Shown here: piece after piece, positions 23,246 through 35,567 of the stretch | Layout: each line of letters begins with the position of its first letter | Numbering within the stretch: the stretch's first letter is position 1 | NCBI GenBank assembly: GCA_028023455.1 | Contig: JAQFVV010012446.1 | Location: forward strand, 5,025,501-5,089,500 | From: Epiperipatus broadwayi | Lineage: Eukaryota; Onychophora; Udeonychophora; Euonychophora; Peripatidae | Direction: 5' to 3' | DNA: 64,000 nucleotides | Program-made: the position numbers and the translations under genes | Notes under the pieces: generated by a model | What the model was told of the DNA's origin: nothing | Seen by the model: the letters and a program-made list of their open reading frames with translations, nothing else | Database searches by the model: none

Positions 23246-23759
23246 CTTTCATTTTTATTAATATCCTCCAACAATTTACTATTTAATTTCATTCTTTCTA
23301 TATAATTATCTATTTTAGCCAACTTCTTTTTTAAAATACCTTTCCCATTTAATATTAATATCTTTTTCACTTTCTTTGTTCTCAATTGCACACTTATATT
23401 CTCTGCATGCTTTTTTCTTCTCTTTTACGCTTTTATTAATTCTCACTTTTCTATTACTATTATTCTTTTGAAATATTATCACCCAAGATCATATTTGTCA
23501 CTTTTTCTACTTCACCACACCATTTTTTATATTCATCGCCAACTGATTATTTCATGATTTCTTCAACTTTTATTTTATATTCTTCTAACGTATTCTTATC
23601 ATTTATTTTCCCTCCATATCTTCCACTATCCTTTCTACCTTTATTACTATTTTCCATCACATTATTAATCATTTCTATTATAAAGAAATTATGAACACTA
23701 TTACATATTCTCTCTTTATTATCCAACACTAATTTTCAGTAGTTTTATTTATTCCTTGA

Positions 23760-24225
23760 TATGATGTTATGTGATGTACTGTAGCTTCTCCTTAAAGGAA
23801 GTCAAGAATCTCTTCACAATTATGCCCAGAAAAACCTGTTAGCCACTTTATTTTTTATTCCCCATATTCTGCTCCATCCTATTTCCACAACATAATCTTT
23901 GTCAACTCTATTGTTTTTATATCTAAATCCCTTTTATCTTTTCCCCAAACCCAGCATAAAAACCAATAATTCATTTTCTGTATAATCAGTTTTTCATATT
24001 TATTCTTCCATAACTTCATTATATGTGCCATTTCTGTTTTCAAGCATTTACATTCAATTAACAGATGCCTAATATTTTCTATTCCTTCCTTACATAATTT
24101 AAAGATTAAATCACCCATATTTTACCATTTACATGTATATCCTCTTATTGCTAAAGATCCCGTTCAAGCCTTAAACAATAAACTACTTTCCTTACTATTA
24201 TCATATATTAACTCACACCTAATAT
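23760..24225 (-). mobile_element. LINE copy 2, 3' fragment
   Basis: It begins with a (GATGT)-rich tail complement at 23757-23782 directly next to the 5' break of copy 1. It runs through the C-terminal knuckle (DLIFKLCKEGIENIRHLL, with one cysteine lost) to a break near 24225 at a TA microsatellite. Minus strand, about 470 bp. Confidence 0.8.
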
Positions 24226-24254
24226 ATATATATATATATATATACTCTCCATAC

Positions 24255-25925
24255 TGTGATGTGATGTAAACTGATGTGATGTAATGTATTTGGCTTCTCC
24301 TTAAACGAAGTCAAGAATATCTCAGCAATTATGCCCAGATAAACCTGTTAGCCACTTTATTTTCCATGTTCCACTCTAAGTCTTTCCATATTCTGCTCCA
24401 TCCCATTTCCACAACATAATCTTTGTCAACTCTATGGCTTTTGTATCTAAATCCCCCTTATCTTTCCACAAACCTATCATTAAAATTAATAACTCACTTT
24501 CTGTATAGTCACTTTGTTAATACGTATTCTCCCATAACTTCATTATCTGTACCCTTTCTGCTTTCAAGCATTTACATTCAATCAACAGATGCCTAATATT
24601 TTCTATACCTTCCTTACACAATTTGCACACTAAATCATCCATAGTTTTCCATTTACATGTAATATTCTCTTGTCGTTAAAGATTCCGTTTGAGACTTAAA
24701 CAATAAACTACTTTCCTTACTATTATAAATTTAACTCACATCCAATATTCCGTTTAATACTATATACATTTAAACTCTTCTTACCCTCCATACTAGTTCT
24801 CCATCTCTCCAACTCCCTATTTTTTATTAATGCTTCTATTCTTTTATCCCATTCCTTACCATTATAACACTCAACAATCCTCCTAACACAATCATTCCAT
24901 CTTTTATACAAGTATACTGGTATAAATTCTTTATCCAAATCTTTTGCATACTGCATTACCTTTCTCACCCATCTTGTTACATGCCCTTTACTCATAACCC
25001 AATTAAACACTATTTTGGCTATCCTTTTACTATCCATAAACTGCAACCGACCAAACATTTTCATTTTACTTTTTGCATCTCTCATATAAAAACTTGACCA
25101 TCCCATTTCTCCTTGAAATGCATCCTTTGCTGTCCACATCTCTGCATCTAATGCATGTCTTTCTACATCCCTTTGTACTTTCTCTAAATAATCTAGAACC
25201 CTTTTACTAACATATAATGCATCATTACCATATGTTAACCCTGCTACTGCAACCCCCTTCCATACAATTCTAGCTACATCATATTTATTATATGAAAATA
25301 CTGTTAGTTTTTTTTTACCAAACTCTTTCTTTTCTTTGCTTCGTTTACCAATTTTTTCTCCCATTCATCCAAGCAATTTTCCTGATTACATAATATGATC
25401 CCCACATACCTATATCTATCCACCACACTTAACTTTATATCCCCCAATAAAAATTCTACATCTTCTCTTTCCCCAGTATTAACCATCATTATATTTGTTT
25501 TTCTGCACTAAATTAAATCCCCATCTCTATACCCACCCTTGCAGATGTCCTGAACATAATTTCCATATCTTCTCTTCTCTCTGCACACAAAAAGATATCT
25601 GCAAAAAAAGACCCGACAAAGTATATAGTCTCTTGCCACCTATTAACGGTATCTCTACCTCTCTTCCTAGTCTTTTTATTGCTTTCTCCATTTCATTCAA
25701 AAACAACAAAAACAAAATAAATGACATAGGGCATCCTTGCCTTAATCCCACCCCATTTTTAACTTTAACTGATTCTACATCCCCTAATTGATAAGTATAA
25801 TAATTATTTTCATATCATTTCTTAATAATATTTACTAAAAAGCTTCATCCATTCCCAAATTGACTAACCTTACCCATAATCTATTTCTATTTACTCTACC
25901 ATATGCTTTTTCTACCGCCACCTAA
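24255..25925 (-). mobile_element. LINE copy 3, 5'-truncated
   Basis: Its 3' tail (complement of a CATCA-type repeat, 24255-24285) directly follows copy 2. It covers the C-terminal half of the protein and the reverse-transcriptase catalytic region, and breaks at about 25925 in the RT motif A region. It is the best preserved C-terminal half in the window, with an uninterrupted frame of 213 codons. Confidence 0.85.
24723..25364 (-). pseudogene. LINE ORF2 C-terminal region (copy 3)
   Basis: Open for 213 codons after the reverse-transcriptase fingers and palm. Blocks such as TYGNDALYVSK, EMWTAKDAFQGEMGWSSF and RWRTSM are shared with copies 1, 4 and 5. This is the connection/thumb and downstream region of a non-LTR polymerase; the GEMGWSSF block is of a type I recall from arthropod LINEs. 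The upstream RT part is in other frames (25304-25489 and 25527-25751, the latter with GLRQGCPM), and the C-terminal knuckle lies further downstream past stops. Not functional as it stands. Confidence 0.8.
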
Positions 25926-27925
25926 TGCAATTTCAATGTTTTCAAGAAATATGCAAAAAAAAGTAATACTTTTCACAGATTAATTTAAATATTTTTCATA
26001 AAATAAGAGTTGACGACATCGTGGAGCTTTTTATTTCACTACAGTTTTCTGTATGGTCAATAACATGTTAACCAAACTGATCTGGCAACAAGTTCATAAA
26101 AAGGATCCTTCACTAAATTCTACTTTTCCCACTGTGGTTCCTTGGATATTTCAGTTTGAGTTCAATATAACAGAAAATCTACTCTCTTATTTACAACAAA
26201 CTAAGTATAATTACACTTGGGTATCAAACCTTAGTCACTCCATGACATATTTGCAACAAAATGAAATCTCTCATATTATGAAATGGCATAACATTGGATT
26301 TTCTTTTAAAAACATACTTATATTGTTATGAAAATTTGATATTTGTGCTTCACACTTCATATATTCTTCAAATAATGTACTTTATATATATATATGCATA
26401 TTTTCTGCCCTCAAAGTAACATATAATCTTAAACACAGTTTAGTTGCAAAATTTTTTTTACAAAGTAAATATTCATTTGTAAAAAAAATTTTTATATTTT
26501 GCTAAAATTTTTGAATAAACACATTTTTAAAACTGGTATGATATTTAGTCAAGGAACACCTCATGTTTGAAGCAGGGAACTGTGAGCCATCAGATCAGAG
26601 CAAGAAAGTATTTTAAAACAATAATCAATCAATTAATAATGTTTTTTTCCTATGAACATTTCCAGAAAATGGTCAGACAACCAATTCACCCATTTCTGAA
26701 AACTGTTCTGTTTATTACCCAGATATTTAATTCCACATATCTCTTCCCATGTTTTATATTAACTAGCAAGGTCAATCTTATCCATTCTTTCTTCTTGCTT
26801 CCATTTACCATTTCCTCCCAAACATCCTTCATTAAAGTACTACTTTTTCTTAGTGTATGTCCAATCTAGTTTCTGAATGATTTATATATTCATGCTCTCA
26901 CTTTTAGACACTTAAGATTGGCTCATAAATTATTGCTGAGTTCGGAAATAAGATGATCACTCTAACTTCTCTTAAAGACTTTTATTTTGCGGCTGTTGTG
27001 AGAGTATCTTTACAGTTTTATCATCTTGTTTAAATATGGTGCTGGTGTAGATGTTTGTTTACCTTTTACATAGTTAGGTAAAAATGTTAATTATATTTTT
27101 TATAAAGAAAAAATCAATTTGTAATGAGATTGATTATATAGGTAAAAAATTAAATCTAATTCATTTTAATTATTTTTCACCAGAATACTTATTCATAACA
27201 GAATTTGGAAAATGTTGTTTTAAAGGTTTGTGTATCAATTGCCCTTAAAAAATGATGATAATAAAAATCCTTCACTTCTTAATCAGTGAAATGGAGCTTG
27301 GACATTGTTATAAAATTTGGTTAAAAAGGTCTATTAGTCCAAGCTTATAATTCTGTTTAGAAGTCTTTACTGGTTCTTAAATAGAACATTCTAATGTTCT
27401 GTCAAAAAGATATCTTTTTGATTTGTATAATTGTGGATGTAATTCCTCTATATTAAGGTCCATACAAAATGAAGTCATCAGGAAAAAAGCATGAATTAGG
27501 TTATGGTTTTCCTTAAAAGTGAGGCTTTAAGTTTCATCAGAAATAAAGCTGAACTGGTTGTCTGAAAACTTATCAGGAAATTTAGAAATGATTATCAGAT
27601 AAAAAGTACAGAGCCAATGGATTTCATAGAAGTAAAAGGAATGAGTTCAGTTCTGAATACATATTCTTTAGTTGTACTAGTTTTTTTTTGTTTTGGTTTG
27701 TTGTAAATGTTACCTGTAATTCTACATAAGAGAAGTATTTCTATTTTCTTTTAAAAGTAAAAGTTTAAAAAAAGTTAGAAAAACCTGAAACTGAAAAGGC
27801 ATTAAAGAAAACTTTAGGTCATCACTTTCAACCATTATTAATCTTCTTCAGAATGAAGACCTCTTCAAATTTAATCAAGTGTTTTTAATCCATAGCTTTT
27901 AAACACCAAATAAGAAAATTTCTTT
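25926..27925. other. No recognised gene; two unrecognised frames
   Basis: Frames of 92 codons (26053-26331, plus) and 100 codons (26567-26869, plus) begin with ATG but have no motif, homologue or splice context that I recognise, and the second is rich in F, I and L as expected of random AT-rich DNA. The rest is AT-rich non-coding sequence. Confidence 0.4.
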
Positions 27926-27929
27926 ATTT

Positions 27930-28310
27930 CATCCATCCTTCTCACATGTGGTCTCTTTTTCAGTCTTTCAGTATGACTTAATATCTAGTTTAAGATTTCA
28001 CCTGTCTATCCATTATTATCTCTTCTAGTGATATGACCAGAACAGTTCCATTTCAATCTTATAATTCCTTTAATGCTATCAATGATACCCGTTGTTCTTT
28101 CACCCAATTATTTTTGGTATTCCCAATGTACATTTCACAATACTTCATTGAATGGTCTGAAGTTTCTATGTTGCTTTTCTGTTAAAACTCCAAGTCTCAG
28201 ATCCATATATAGAAATTGGTAAAGCCTTTCCAGGAAAACTATCGAAGGTCAACTTTTGAATTTGAAGTTTACTAGTGATTTAATTTTGATGATGTAATTT
28301 TGAACATTGC
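27930..28310 (-). pseudogene. Second LINE family, C-terminal ORF2 fragment
   Basis: The minus strand gives IYGSETWSFNRKAT, then after decay LKWNCSGHITREDNNG and ERLKKRPHVRRMDEIKK. These match the order (L/V)YGSETW, LKWxWxGHIxRxxDNRW, GRPxxRWxDEI that ends the ORF2 of many animal LINEs. It is a different family from copies 1-5. Frame breaks and stops are present. A related piece lies at 63785-64000. Confidence 0.75.
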
Positions 28311-28918
28311 TAACAGTTTATGGACAAGATTTTTTCAAATATTAGTTTAGTTATATTGCTGAAAAAGCTCTTCATATTATCTCTACCAATTGAATATTAT
28401 ATTAGTCATTGATACCACAGTTTGTTCATAATCTATAATTTCTGTAAAGTCTATAAACTAAAAGGTAACATTTTTTATATGTTTTATCTTTACCTTTTAC
28501 GTTCTGTTTGTTTACAAAACATTTTTTTTCCTTTTGTATAAATAAATAAATTTTCCCCGTGGAGTTCAGTGCTGTGGTCAAATGTCAGTATTTAGAGTTT
28601 AAAGTCCTTGAATAAATTTTAGTTCTCTCATTCATACTTCTTATAAACTCCCAAGGAATAAATCAATTCAGTTATTTTTTTAATAGATAAATTCATTTGT
28701 TATAATTAATTTTTGATATGATAATATTTAATGAATCTAATATTTATTATTTGATTTTTTTTGTAGTCTGACACATTCCCCCATCCACGCACTACTATTA
28801 TTCAAAAGTAAGATTTTAATCTAAATGCTATATATTTAATTCATATCTAACCTGTATAATCATTTAATTGTATTAATAATATCTGCCCAATTAAGTATAT
28901 ACTGAATTCTAACTAATA
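28311..28918. other. No gene seen
   Basis: AT-rich non-coding sequence with no supported element. Confidence 0.4.
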
Positions 28919-29535
28919 AAGGTCTTTCACATGCACTTAATGTTGTTTCTCAGACAGCCAATCAGGTGTTAAACAGCAGTCTTGAAGAGCGATCAGGTCT
29001 AGACACATGACAGAGATTTTGACAAGAAAAGGATGATACCACCCTTCTCTTAACTTAACTTTTTATATATATATAAGCCAGTCTTAAGCTTCTTGGCTTG
29101 AAAGCATGAATATATTAATATATTAATTTATTACTCACTGAGTTTTTAATTTACGATATTATAGCTCGAAATCTTAGATTTGCTACACCGCAATTTTTTA
29201 GATGTTAATATAAGTTATCAGCAATGTATGTAAATAATATTTGTATAAATTGCATGTTGTTATTAAATTGCGGTGTAGTAAATCTAAGATTTCGCGCTGT
29301 AATATCATAAATTAAAAACTCAGTGAGTAATAAATTAATATATTTATATATTCATGCTTTCAAGCCAAGATGCTTAAGACTGGCTGATATATATATAAAG
29401 TTAAGTTAAGAGAAGGGTGTCATCCTTTTCTTGTCAAAATCTCTGTCATGTGTCTAGGCCTGATCGCTCTTCAAGACTGCTGTTTAACACCTAACTGGCT
29501 GACTGAGAAACAACATTAAGCACATGGGAAAGACT
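28919..29535. repeat. Long palindrome, arms about 275 bp
   Basis: 28919-29197 and 29266-29535 are inverted copies with few differences, spaced by about 65 bp. Landmarks are GTCTTGAAGAGCGATCAGG and GAGTAATAAATTAATATA in the two orientations. No reading frame. The high similarity suggests a recent foldback element or strong arm homogenisation. Confidence 0.85.
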
Positions 29536-29539
29536 GGCA

Positions 29540-31234
29540 ACTTTCAATTTATTACATAATTAATTATAATTGTTGTATGTATGTATACATTTATATTAAT
29601 GTTTTACAGATTTAATTGTTTAAATATTTTAATGTGGAAATATATGTTGCATTTTCATATTAGAAAAATCACTGTCAGACATCAATAGACAGTAATCAAT
29701 GAAAATAATAAACTATAAATGCTTTCTGCTTTCAAACATGTACACTTTTAAATGCATTCTCATGATCTTAGTATTTATTTATGGCTTAATGAAAGAAAGC
29801 TAAACATTTCACAATTTCTTATAAATAATAAACTATTCCACTGATCAGTCAGATGTTATAAATTAACAATTTTTAACAGATATACTTATTTAAATATTTT
29901 AATATGTGGAAATATTCATATTTTAAAAAAATCACCATCAGATGTCAATAGACATTGAACAATGAAAATAATAAACAACAGATATTTCCACATATTAAAA
30001 TATTTAATATTTTAAATATTAAATACACTTAATCTAAAATATATATGTAAATTATATACATTTATACATGTCAAATTTTTTTTTAAAAAATCAACTTTTA
30101 GAATCAAAATAAAAAATCAAAGATTTGTTTCTGTTTGAATTTTAAATTATAACTAAAACATTATTTTATGTAACTTTTTAATTTTTATATATATACTGCC
30201 CTTTCACATGCATCACTAAAAATGTTGCAATCTGCTTAATATTTGAAAGTAATGTCATTTGAATTAAAAATCATTTGCAATATAATTTATTTATTTGAAA
30301 AACATTTTTAAAAAATCAATATTTACTATCAAAACAAAAATTATATACTTTTTAAAAAGGAAACTTTTATAATCAAGATTTGTTTTTGTTTTTATTTTAA
30401 AAAAATTATCAAGATACTTTTTAATGTAAAGTTATTATATATATACACACACCACCCTCCCATATGCATTACTGAAAACTTATTGAAGTGATATCAACAT
30501 ATTGCAAATTTGATATCAAAATTTTTGAAATTTCATCTTCCAATCTTTCTGGATTTAAGAAAATAAGAAATGTATCTAAAATATTTTAGTGTTGTATTGC
30601 ATTGTTAGCAATTAATAAGAAATGTACCAATTTTCAATAAATTATCTTGAATACAAATATATAAAATCTCAATTTTAAAATTTTATTTTCACTTCAAGAA
30701 CAGTGTTTACAAACAAACCAACAAACAAGCAAAGATTGTAACTTAAATAAAAACATTTAAAAGTAACAAAAGAGAAATTTTGAATAATAATCTCTTGTAT
30801 TCCAAATAAAAATTACAAGAAAATGAAATTATATTTATTTTGATAATATTCTGGTTTAAAATTCTTATTTAAATTAATGCATATTGCATATTACAGCAGA
30901 CTTTTTAGTACATTCTTCATTTGATTAGAAATTATTATATTTCATTTCTAAATATAATTCAACAAATGTAGAGTATAAATGTGTGTGCATGCATGTGTGG
31001 TAGCATGGTTTTATTATTCAACAGTATGAATGTAGAACTCAATAAAATACTTCTTTCTTTCATTTGGATATAAAAAATAATAGTAAAGGTACACTATTCT
31101 GGAAAGATTATAAATTTAATAAAATATTGTTTCTAATCATTTCTTTTGACCAGGTGAGTCATATTCATAGAACAACTATAAGTTTATATAAATAGAATTT
31201 ATATAATAAGGTATTTATTTATATAGAACTATGT
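29540..31234. other. AT-rich spacer with local near-duplications
   Basis: Sequences near 29870-29950 and 29985-30020 share an inverted block (ATATTTCCACATATTAAAAT), and 30115-30240 resembles 30365-30480. Nothing else is supported. Confidence 0.5.
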
Positions 31235-31725
31235 TAATAAATTGTAATTATAAATTAGCAATCAGGCTAATGCATATGTGCTTTACAGAGTTTAAACTAT
31301 ATACAAATGAATACTCTCATTCTCAAACACAAGGTAAAATCTTTATGAAAAGATAGAATGAATCCATCTATCTTTTCAACCCAAATGTTTAAGTATGGGC
31401 CAATCTTAAGAGTTTGGAAATGAGCGCATGATGATATTAATTAAGAATGATGTACAGTAAATTTTAAATAATTTTGTGTCATTCATTCAAGCATAATAAA
31501 GTAATTTAAAGTGACTGCTTAATATCTTCACACTCTCATCTCCAAACACTTAAGATTGTCCCATATTTAAACATTTGGGTTGAAAAGATAGATGGATTCA
31601 TTCTATATTTTCATAAAGACTTTATCTTGTGTTTGAGAATGGGAGTATTCATTTATGTATAATTTAACATCTGCAAAGCGTATGTGCATTAGCCTGATCA
31701 CTAATTTACAATTATAAATAGAACT
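31235..31725. repeat. Palindromic repeat, arms about 190 bp
   Basis: 31235-31430 and 31525-31725 are inverted copies; landmarks are AAAAGATAGAATGAATCCAT on the plus strand at the left and its diverged complement at 31585-31610, and the block GGCTAATGCATATG. The spacer is about 90 bp. It resembles a MITE without a transposase. Confidence 0.8.
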
Positions 31726-31729
31726 ACTA

Positions 31730-33166
31730 ATATATATATATATATACACCATTTATGTGATAATGCAATGCGTGAGTCTTTCATGTTTAATGCATTGATG
31801 TTATTTGCAATAAACCATACCTTTTTATATTTTCTTTTTCAATCATTATGCTCAGTGCAAATGACTTTAATATTAAGAGGAATTGAAATTTCTTATTCCC
31901 ATAATTTCTTAATTTATTAAATTATTTTAAAGTTAAAGAATTGTAATTGTAACCATTCTTAATTCAATTTTCAACCGCATTGCATAGCATATAATTTACT
32001 TATATGAGTGGTTGTGATCATCTATTGTGTAAAAGAGTTTGAAGTGCATTCAAGTTGTGCTAGACACAATTAACTTATTAGGATAGAAAAAAACATTTAA
32101 AAAGTAATAAGGGTAGCTAAGTCAGTTCCCTGAATTCAGAGATAGCACCATAATGAATAGAACCATTTTTACTTTTAAAACCAAAGCTGGCTTGTTCTAG
32201 CCAGTGTAAGTTTATAGTTATTTCAGAGAACTTGATAAGAAAATAGAACTAGTTTATCAGTATTATTCCTTCGGGTCATAATTTGAGTAATCAACCAAAA
32301 AAACTTTAATGATAGATTATTTTGGAAATGATACTAGTAACTGATATTCTGCTGGGTGGATAAAATTTTGGTTGTTAGCATTTTAGGATTGATAGGTACA
32401 GTAAAAAAATGGAGTCCCACCATGATCCAAACATGCTCAAGATTCATTATGTGCCACTGTTATTACATTTGGGACCTAGTGACTGCCCAATATGTGGAAC
32501 TTTCATTGGATAATCAACTTCATCATTACTACTGGTGGATTCATTCAATATATGTAATGTATTGTAACTGAATGTGTATAATATATTGGGTCACTCTATC
32601 ACTTTAGGTTTCATATTAGGTTACTAATTTTCCATAACTGAAAATGCATGCTTTGTACCTTTATATGATAAATAAGTTACCTTTTATAATTATTATCACA
32701 AGTTTTAGTTTACAACCAGTGTAATACAAAAGTTACCATGTGGATATATTATATAATCTTGTTCACTAAAGTAACCATATAAATGTGAGTTCACAGTGAC
32801 CATGATGTAATCCAGATTTTGGGGAGTAATGAACAAAATATTATGATTCCAACTCTTAAGAAAACAATGATTATACAAATCAATATGTCAATCAGAAATA
32901 CATCCACATTTAGAACATTCTGGTCCATATTTCTGTTTGATTATCAGTCTTTTAATTTCTTTAGTGGAACACTTCTTCTTTCTGAAATATTGTAACTCTG
33001 CATTGTATTCTATTTTTTTTTTGCAATATCTTTCTAATAAGCAATTAATTTGCATCTCTTTGGAATGTCTGAGTTAATCCTTATAATACAGATAGGGTTT
33101 ACCTCATCCATGAAAAACACGCCCAACATTACCATAAAACTCCCTTGTGGGGGCAGTCTTGCATTG
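31730..33166. other. No gene seen
   Basis: AT-rich. The 71-codon frame at 32356-32571 has no recognisable features. Confidence 0.4.
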
Positions 33167-33413
33167 TTTGCACAGATACTAAACTCTCTGTATAGTAGCG
33201 CCATTCAGTGCAAGCCAGAATAATCAATGTATGCAAGAAGGATTGTGTATAAAATCCCTATCTAATGCCTACTCATCCAATATTCCCAAACTAGTTTTTA
33301 GCTTATGACTTTCATCAGTGAGGAGCCTACAGTATGGAGAGTTTAGCTTCTGTGTAAATAGTTTGTGTAAAAAATGGTGGTCATGTGATGTTTAGTGGTT
33401 TAATCTTGCCTTG
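33167..33413. repeat. Hammerhead family 1 element, short copy
   Basis: The ends carry an inverted pair (ACTAAACTCTCTGTATAGTAG near 33178 and its diverged complement near 33327). The interior holds the hammerhead segment and the family block GGTCATGTGATG. Flanks TCTTGCATTG and TCTTGCCTTG could be a 10-bp target duplication with one change. Confidence 0.65.
33274..33325 (-). ncRNA. Hammerhead family 1, core-mutated copy
   Basis: CUGAUGA is intact, but GAAA reads AAAA and stem II is disrupted (AGUCAUAAGCUA). CUAGUU replaces CUAGUC. Inactive. Confidence 0.55.
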
Positions 33414-33951
33414 CTTATTTGTTTTACATGTCCAACCAATGAATTTGTAATTTTGCAATAGTGGACTTTATAAAGTATCACATCCAACAAGTTGAAGAAC
33501 ATACTGAACTTGCCATTGTATTTTTAAAAATTTATGGAACATCTTTAAATGAAACTCTTCTAATGATTTTCAAGCCTAAATAATATTTGATTAATTGACT
33601 AATAAAATAACTATAATTGATATATAAGTTGACTGTTTACAGTTTAAGTTAGAAATATAAAATTATGCATGACTTTAATTAAGAAGAATTACTATCAGAA
33701 TATCGATTTATGAACAAGGATATAATCCCCAAAGATTGATGTTGGCAGGATGAGCTTAACCTGTAATTATTCCTAAAGACTTCTATTAATAATGTGTATA
33801 ATATTATAAAGTTTTATTTTTAAGAAAATATAATAAAATGTAAAATTATACATTTTATCAGATTTTCATAAATTAAGAAACACCTAAAATAAAAGTAATC
33901 AATGGATATTAGAAGGTTAGAGCATTGATATCTTTATTGAATGCCTACTCA

Positions 33952-34010
33952 TCCTATATCCCCAGATTAATTTCTAGTGTATGGCTTTCATCAATGAGGA
34001 TCCTTGGATT
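33952..34010 (-). ncRNA. Hammerhead family 1 remnant
   Basis: The core starts UUGAUGA (first C lost); GAAA is kept; CUAG reads UUAA. Inactive. Confidence 0.5.
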
Positions 34011-34427
34011 TGAGAGCAGTGCACCTAATGCAGCCCTCCAGAAGCCATGTTTTAACCCAAACTAAAAACAAATGTTTTCATTCTAAGCCAATTTTCCTGT
34101 ATAAGCATACAGATTTGAACTCAATTAAATATCGTTAATTTTGGCATCTTTGGCTTTTTAATAACCATGGTTGCTAAAAACTGATGTTAAATCACTATAA
34201 CATCACATTATAATCATTTCTTATGCTTACAGAATCTGTAAGCATAGTAGCAACTTTCTTTATACAGTAATCTGTTAGCATAGTAGCAACTTTCTCCATA
34301 CAGTATTGCTACCTAGTTCATGTACTAAAACAGGCAAAGCTCTATATGTATTGCCACTCAATGCAAGCCAGAATAATCAATGGATGCCAAAAGGCCTGTG
34401 CATAAAATCCCCATATATTGCCTACTC

Positions 34428-34488
34428 ATCCAATATCCCCAGACTAGTTTTTGGCCTGTGTCCTTTGTCAGTGAGGGGCCTTGGACAT
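34428..34488 (-). ncRNA. Hammerhead family 1 remnant
   Basis: The core reads CUGACAA and AAAA, both altered; stem I and CUAGUC remain. Inactive. Confidence 0.5.
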
Positions 34489-34524
34489 CTGAGAGCACTG
34501 CACCTAGATCTTAAAATTTCTTAG

Positions 34525-34582
34525 AGCCAAGTCTCATCACTGATGAAGGCCACAAGCCAGAACCTAGTCTGTGGATATTGGA
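34525..34582 (+). ncRNA. Hammerhead family 1 remnant
   Basis: CUGAUGA is intact and stem II is GGC-CACAA-GCC, but GAAA reads GAAC. Stem I is partly lost. Inactive. Confidence 0.5.
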
Positions 34583-34962
34583 TGAGTAGACACTAGATGG
34601 GGATTTTATGCACAGGCCTTCTGGCATCTATTGATTATTCTGGCTTGCACTGAGTGGCATTATGTATAGAGAGTTTTGCCTGTTTTAATAACAGTTTAGA
34701 GCAAGCATAAGAAATGATGATCATGTGATGTTAGGTTAATTAGCTAAGAATAAAAATATGTTTTTAGTTTGGGCTCAAAACTTTTTAGTTAACTAAATAG
34801 GTGAAAGATGGTTGCCGGGGGAGGGGATGTATCAGATCCAAATATCCTAGGCACTGCTCAGATCCAATTCTCCTCAGTTATGGAGGCTGTAAACTAGAAA
34901 CTAGTCTGGTGATATTGTATGGGTAGGCACTAGATAGGATTTTAATGTACTTTTATCATCTC

Positions 34963-35018
34963 ATCCAATATCTCCAGTAATTTCTGGTTTGTGTCTTTGT
35001 CAGTGAGGAGCTTTGGAT
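34963..35018 (-). ncRNA. Hammerhead family 1 remnant
   Basis: The core reads CUGACAA, GAAA is kept, and the cleavage-site segment is shortened to UUAC. Shares the CUGACAA variant with 22803-22861 and 34428-34488, suggesting a sublineage. Inactive. Confidence 0.5.
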
Positions 35019-35054
35019 CTGAAAGCACTGCACCTAGATCTTAGGATTTCTTAG

Positions 35055-35115
35055 ATACTAAGATGCTCACTGATGAAGGCCACAAGCCAGAAACTAGTCT
35101 TTGGATATTGGCTGA
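35055..35115 (+). ncRNA. Hammerhead family 1 copy with intact core, weak stem I
   Basis: CUGAUGA, stem II GGC-CACAA-GCC, GAAA and CUAGUC are all present. The 5' stem I strand (GAUGCUCA) no longer pairs well with UUUGGA. Activity is doubtful but the core is complete. Confidence 0.5.
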
Positions 35116-35567
35116 GTAGGCACTAGATGGGGATTTTATGCACAGGCCTTCTGGCATCCATTGATTAGTCTGGCTTTCACTGAGTGGCAATATGTATAGA
35201 GAGTTTTGCCTGTTTTAATAACAGCTATAAGCAAGCACAAGAAATGGTGATCATGTGATGTTAGTTCATATATGTATGACTATACAGGTTAATTAGCTTA
35301 GAATGAAAACGTGTTTTTAGTTTGGGCTCATAACTTTTTTGTTAACTAAATAGGTAAAAGATGGTTGCCAGAGGGTTGTATTAGATCTAAATATCCTAAA
35401 CACAGTGCTCTCAGATCCGAGTCTTCCCAGTTATGGAGGCTGTAAACTAGAAACTATTCTGGAGTATTGTATGAGTAGGCATTAGATAGGATTTTAATGC
35501 ACTTTTATCATCCATTGATTACTATGGCCTGAGCTAGGTGGCAATATTGCATAAAGTTGCTATAAAG

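Larger units (their letters stand above)
19395..23745 (-). mobile_element. LINE copy 1, 5'-truncated, with two nested insertions
   Basis: Minus strand. Without the insertions at 19797-20879 and 22697-23245 about 2.7 kb of LINE remains. The order from its 5' break is: end of an AP-endonuclease (block VHNFFIIEM, equal to the SDH region of copy 4), linker, reverse transcriptase with an FADD-type block displaced by decay, connection region, and a C-terminal knuckle (DLVCKLCKEDIKNIRYLL...C). Many stops and frameshifts make it inactive. A run of nine G at 21890-21898 lies just after the RT GLRQGC-equivalent block. The 3' end abuts unrelated sequence near 19395. Confidence 0.85.
33888..35560. repeat. 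Cluster of decayed hammerhead family 1 units
   Basis: At least seven ribozyme-region remnants occur in both orientations, interleaved with the family's other blocks (GTGATCATGTGATGTTAG, TTCTGGCATC, GTTTTAATAACAG). Several inverted pairs are visible, for example 34428-34488 against 34525-34582 and 34963-35018 against 35055-35115, spaced by only about 40 bp. No coding capacity. Confidence 0.75.

Noticed and set aside
26053-26869. Two frames of 92 and 100 codons as genes
   Set aside because: Composition is that of random AT-rich sequence, with no motif, no splice context and no repeat support.
29100-29200. Hammerhead in the palindrome (ACUCACUGAGUUUUU...GCUCGAAAUC)
   Set aside because: Core elements exist by chance, but CUGAGUU breaks the heptamer and no stem I forms.
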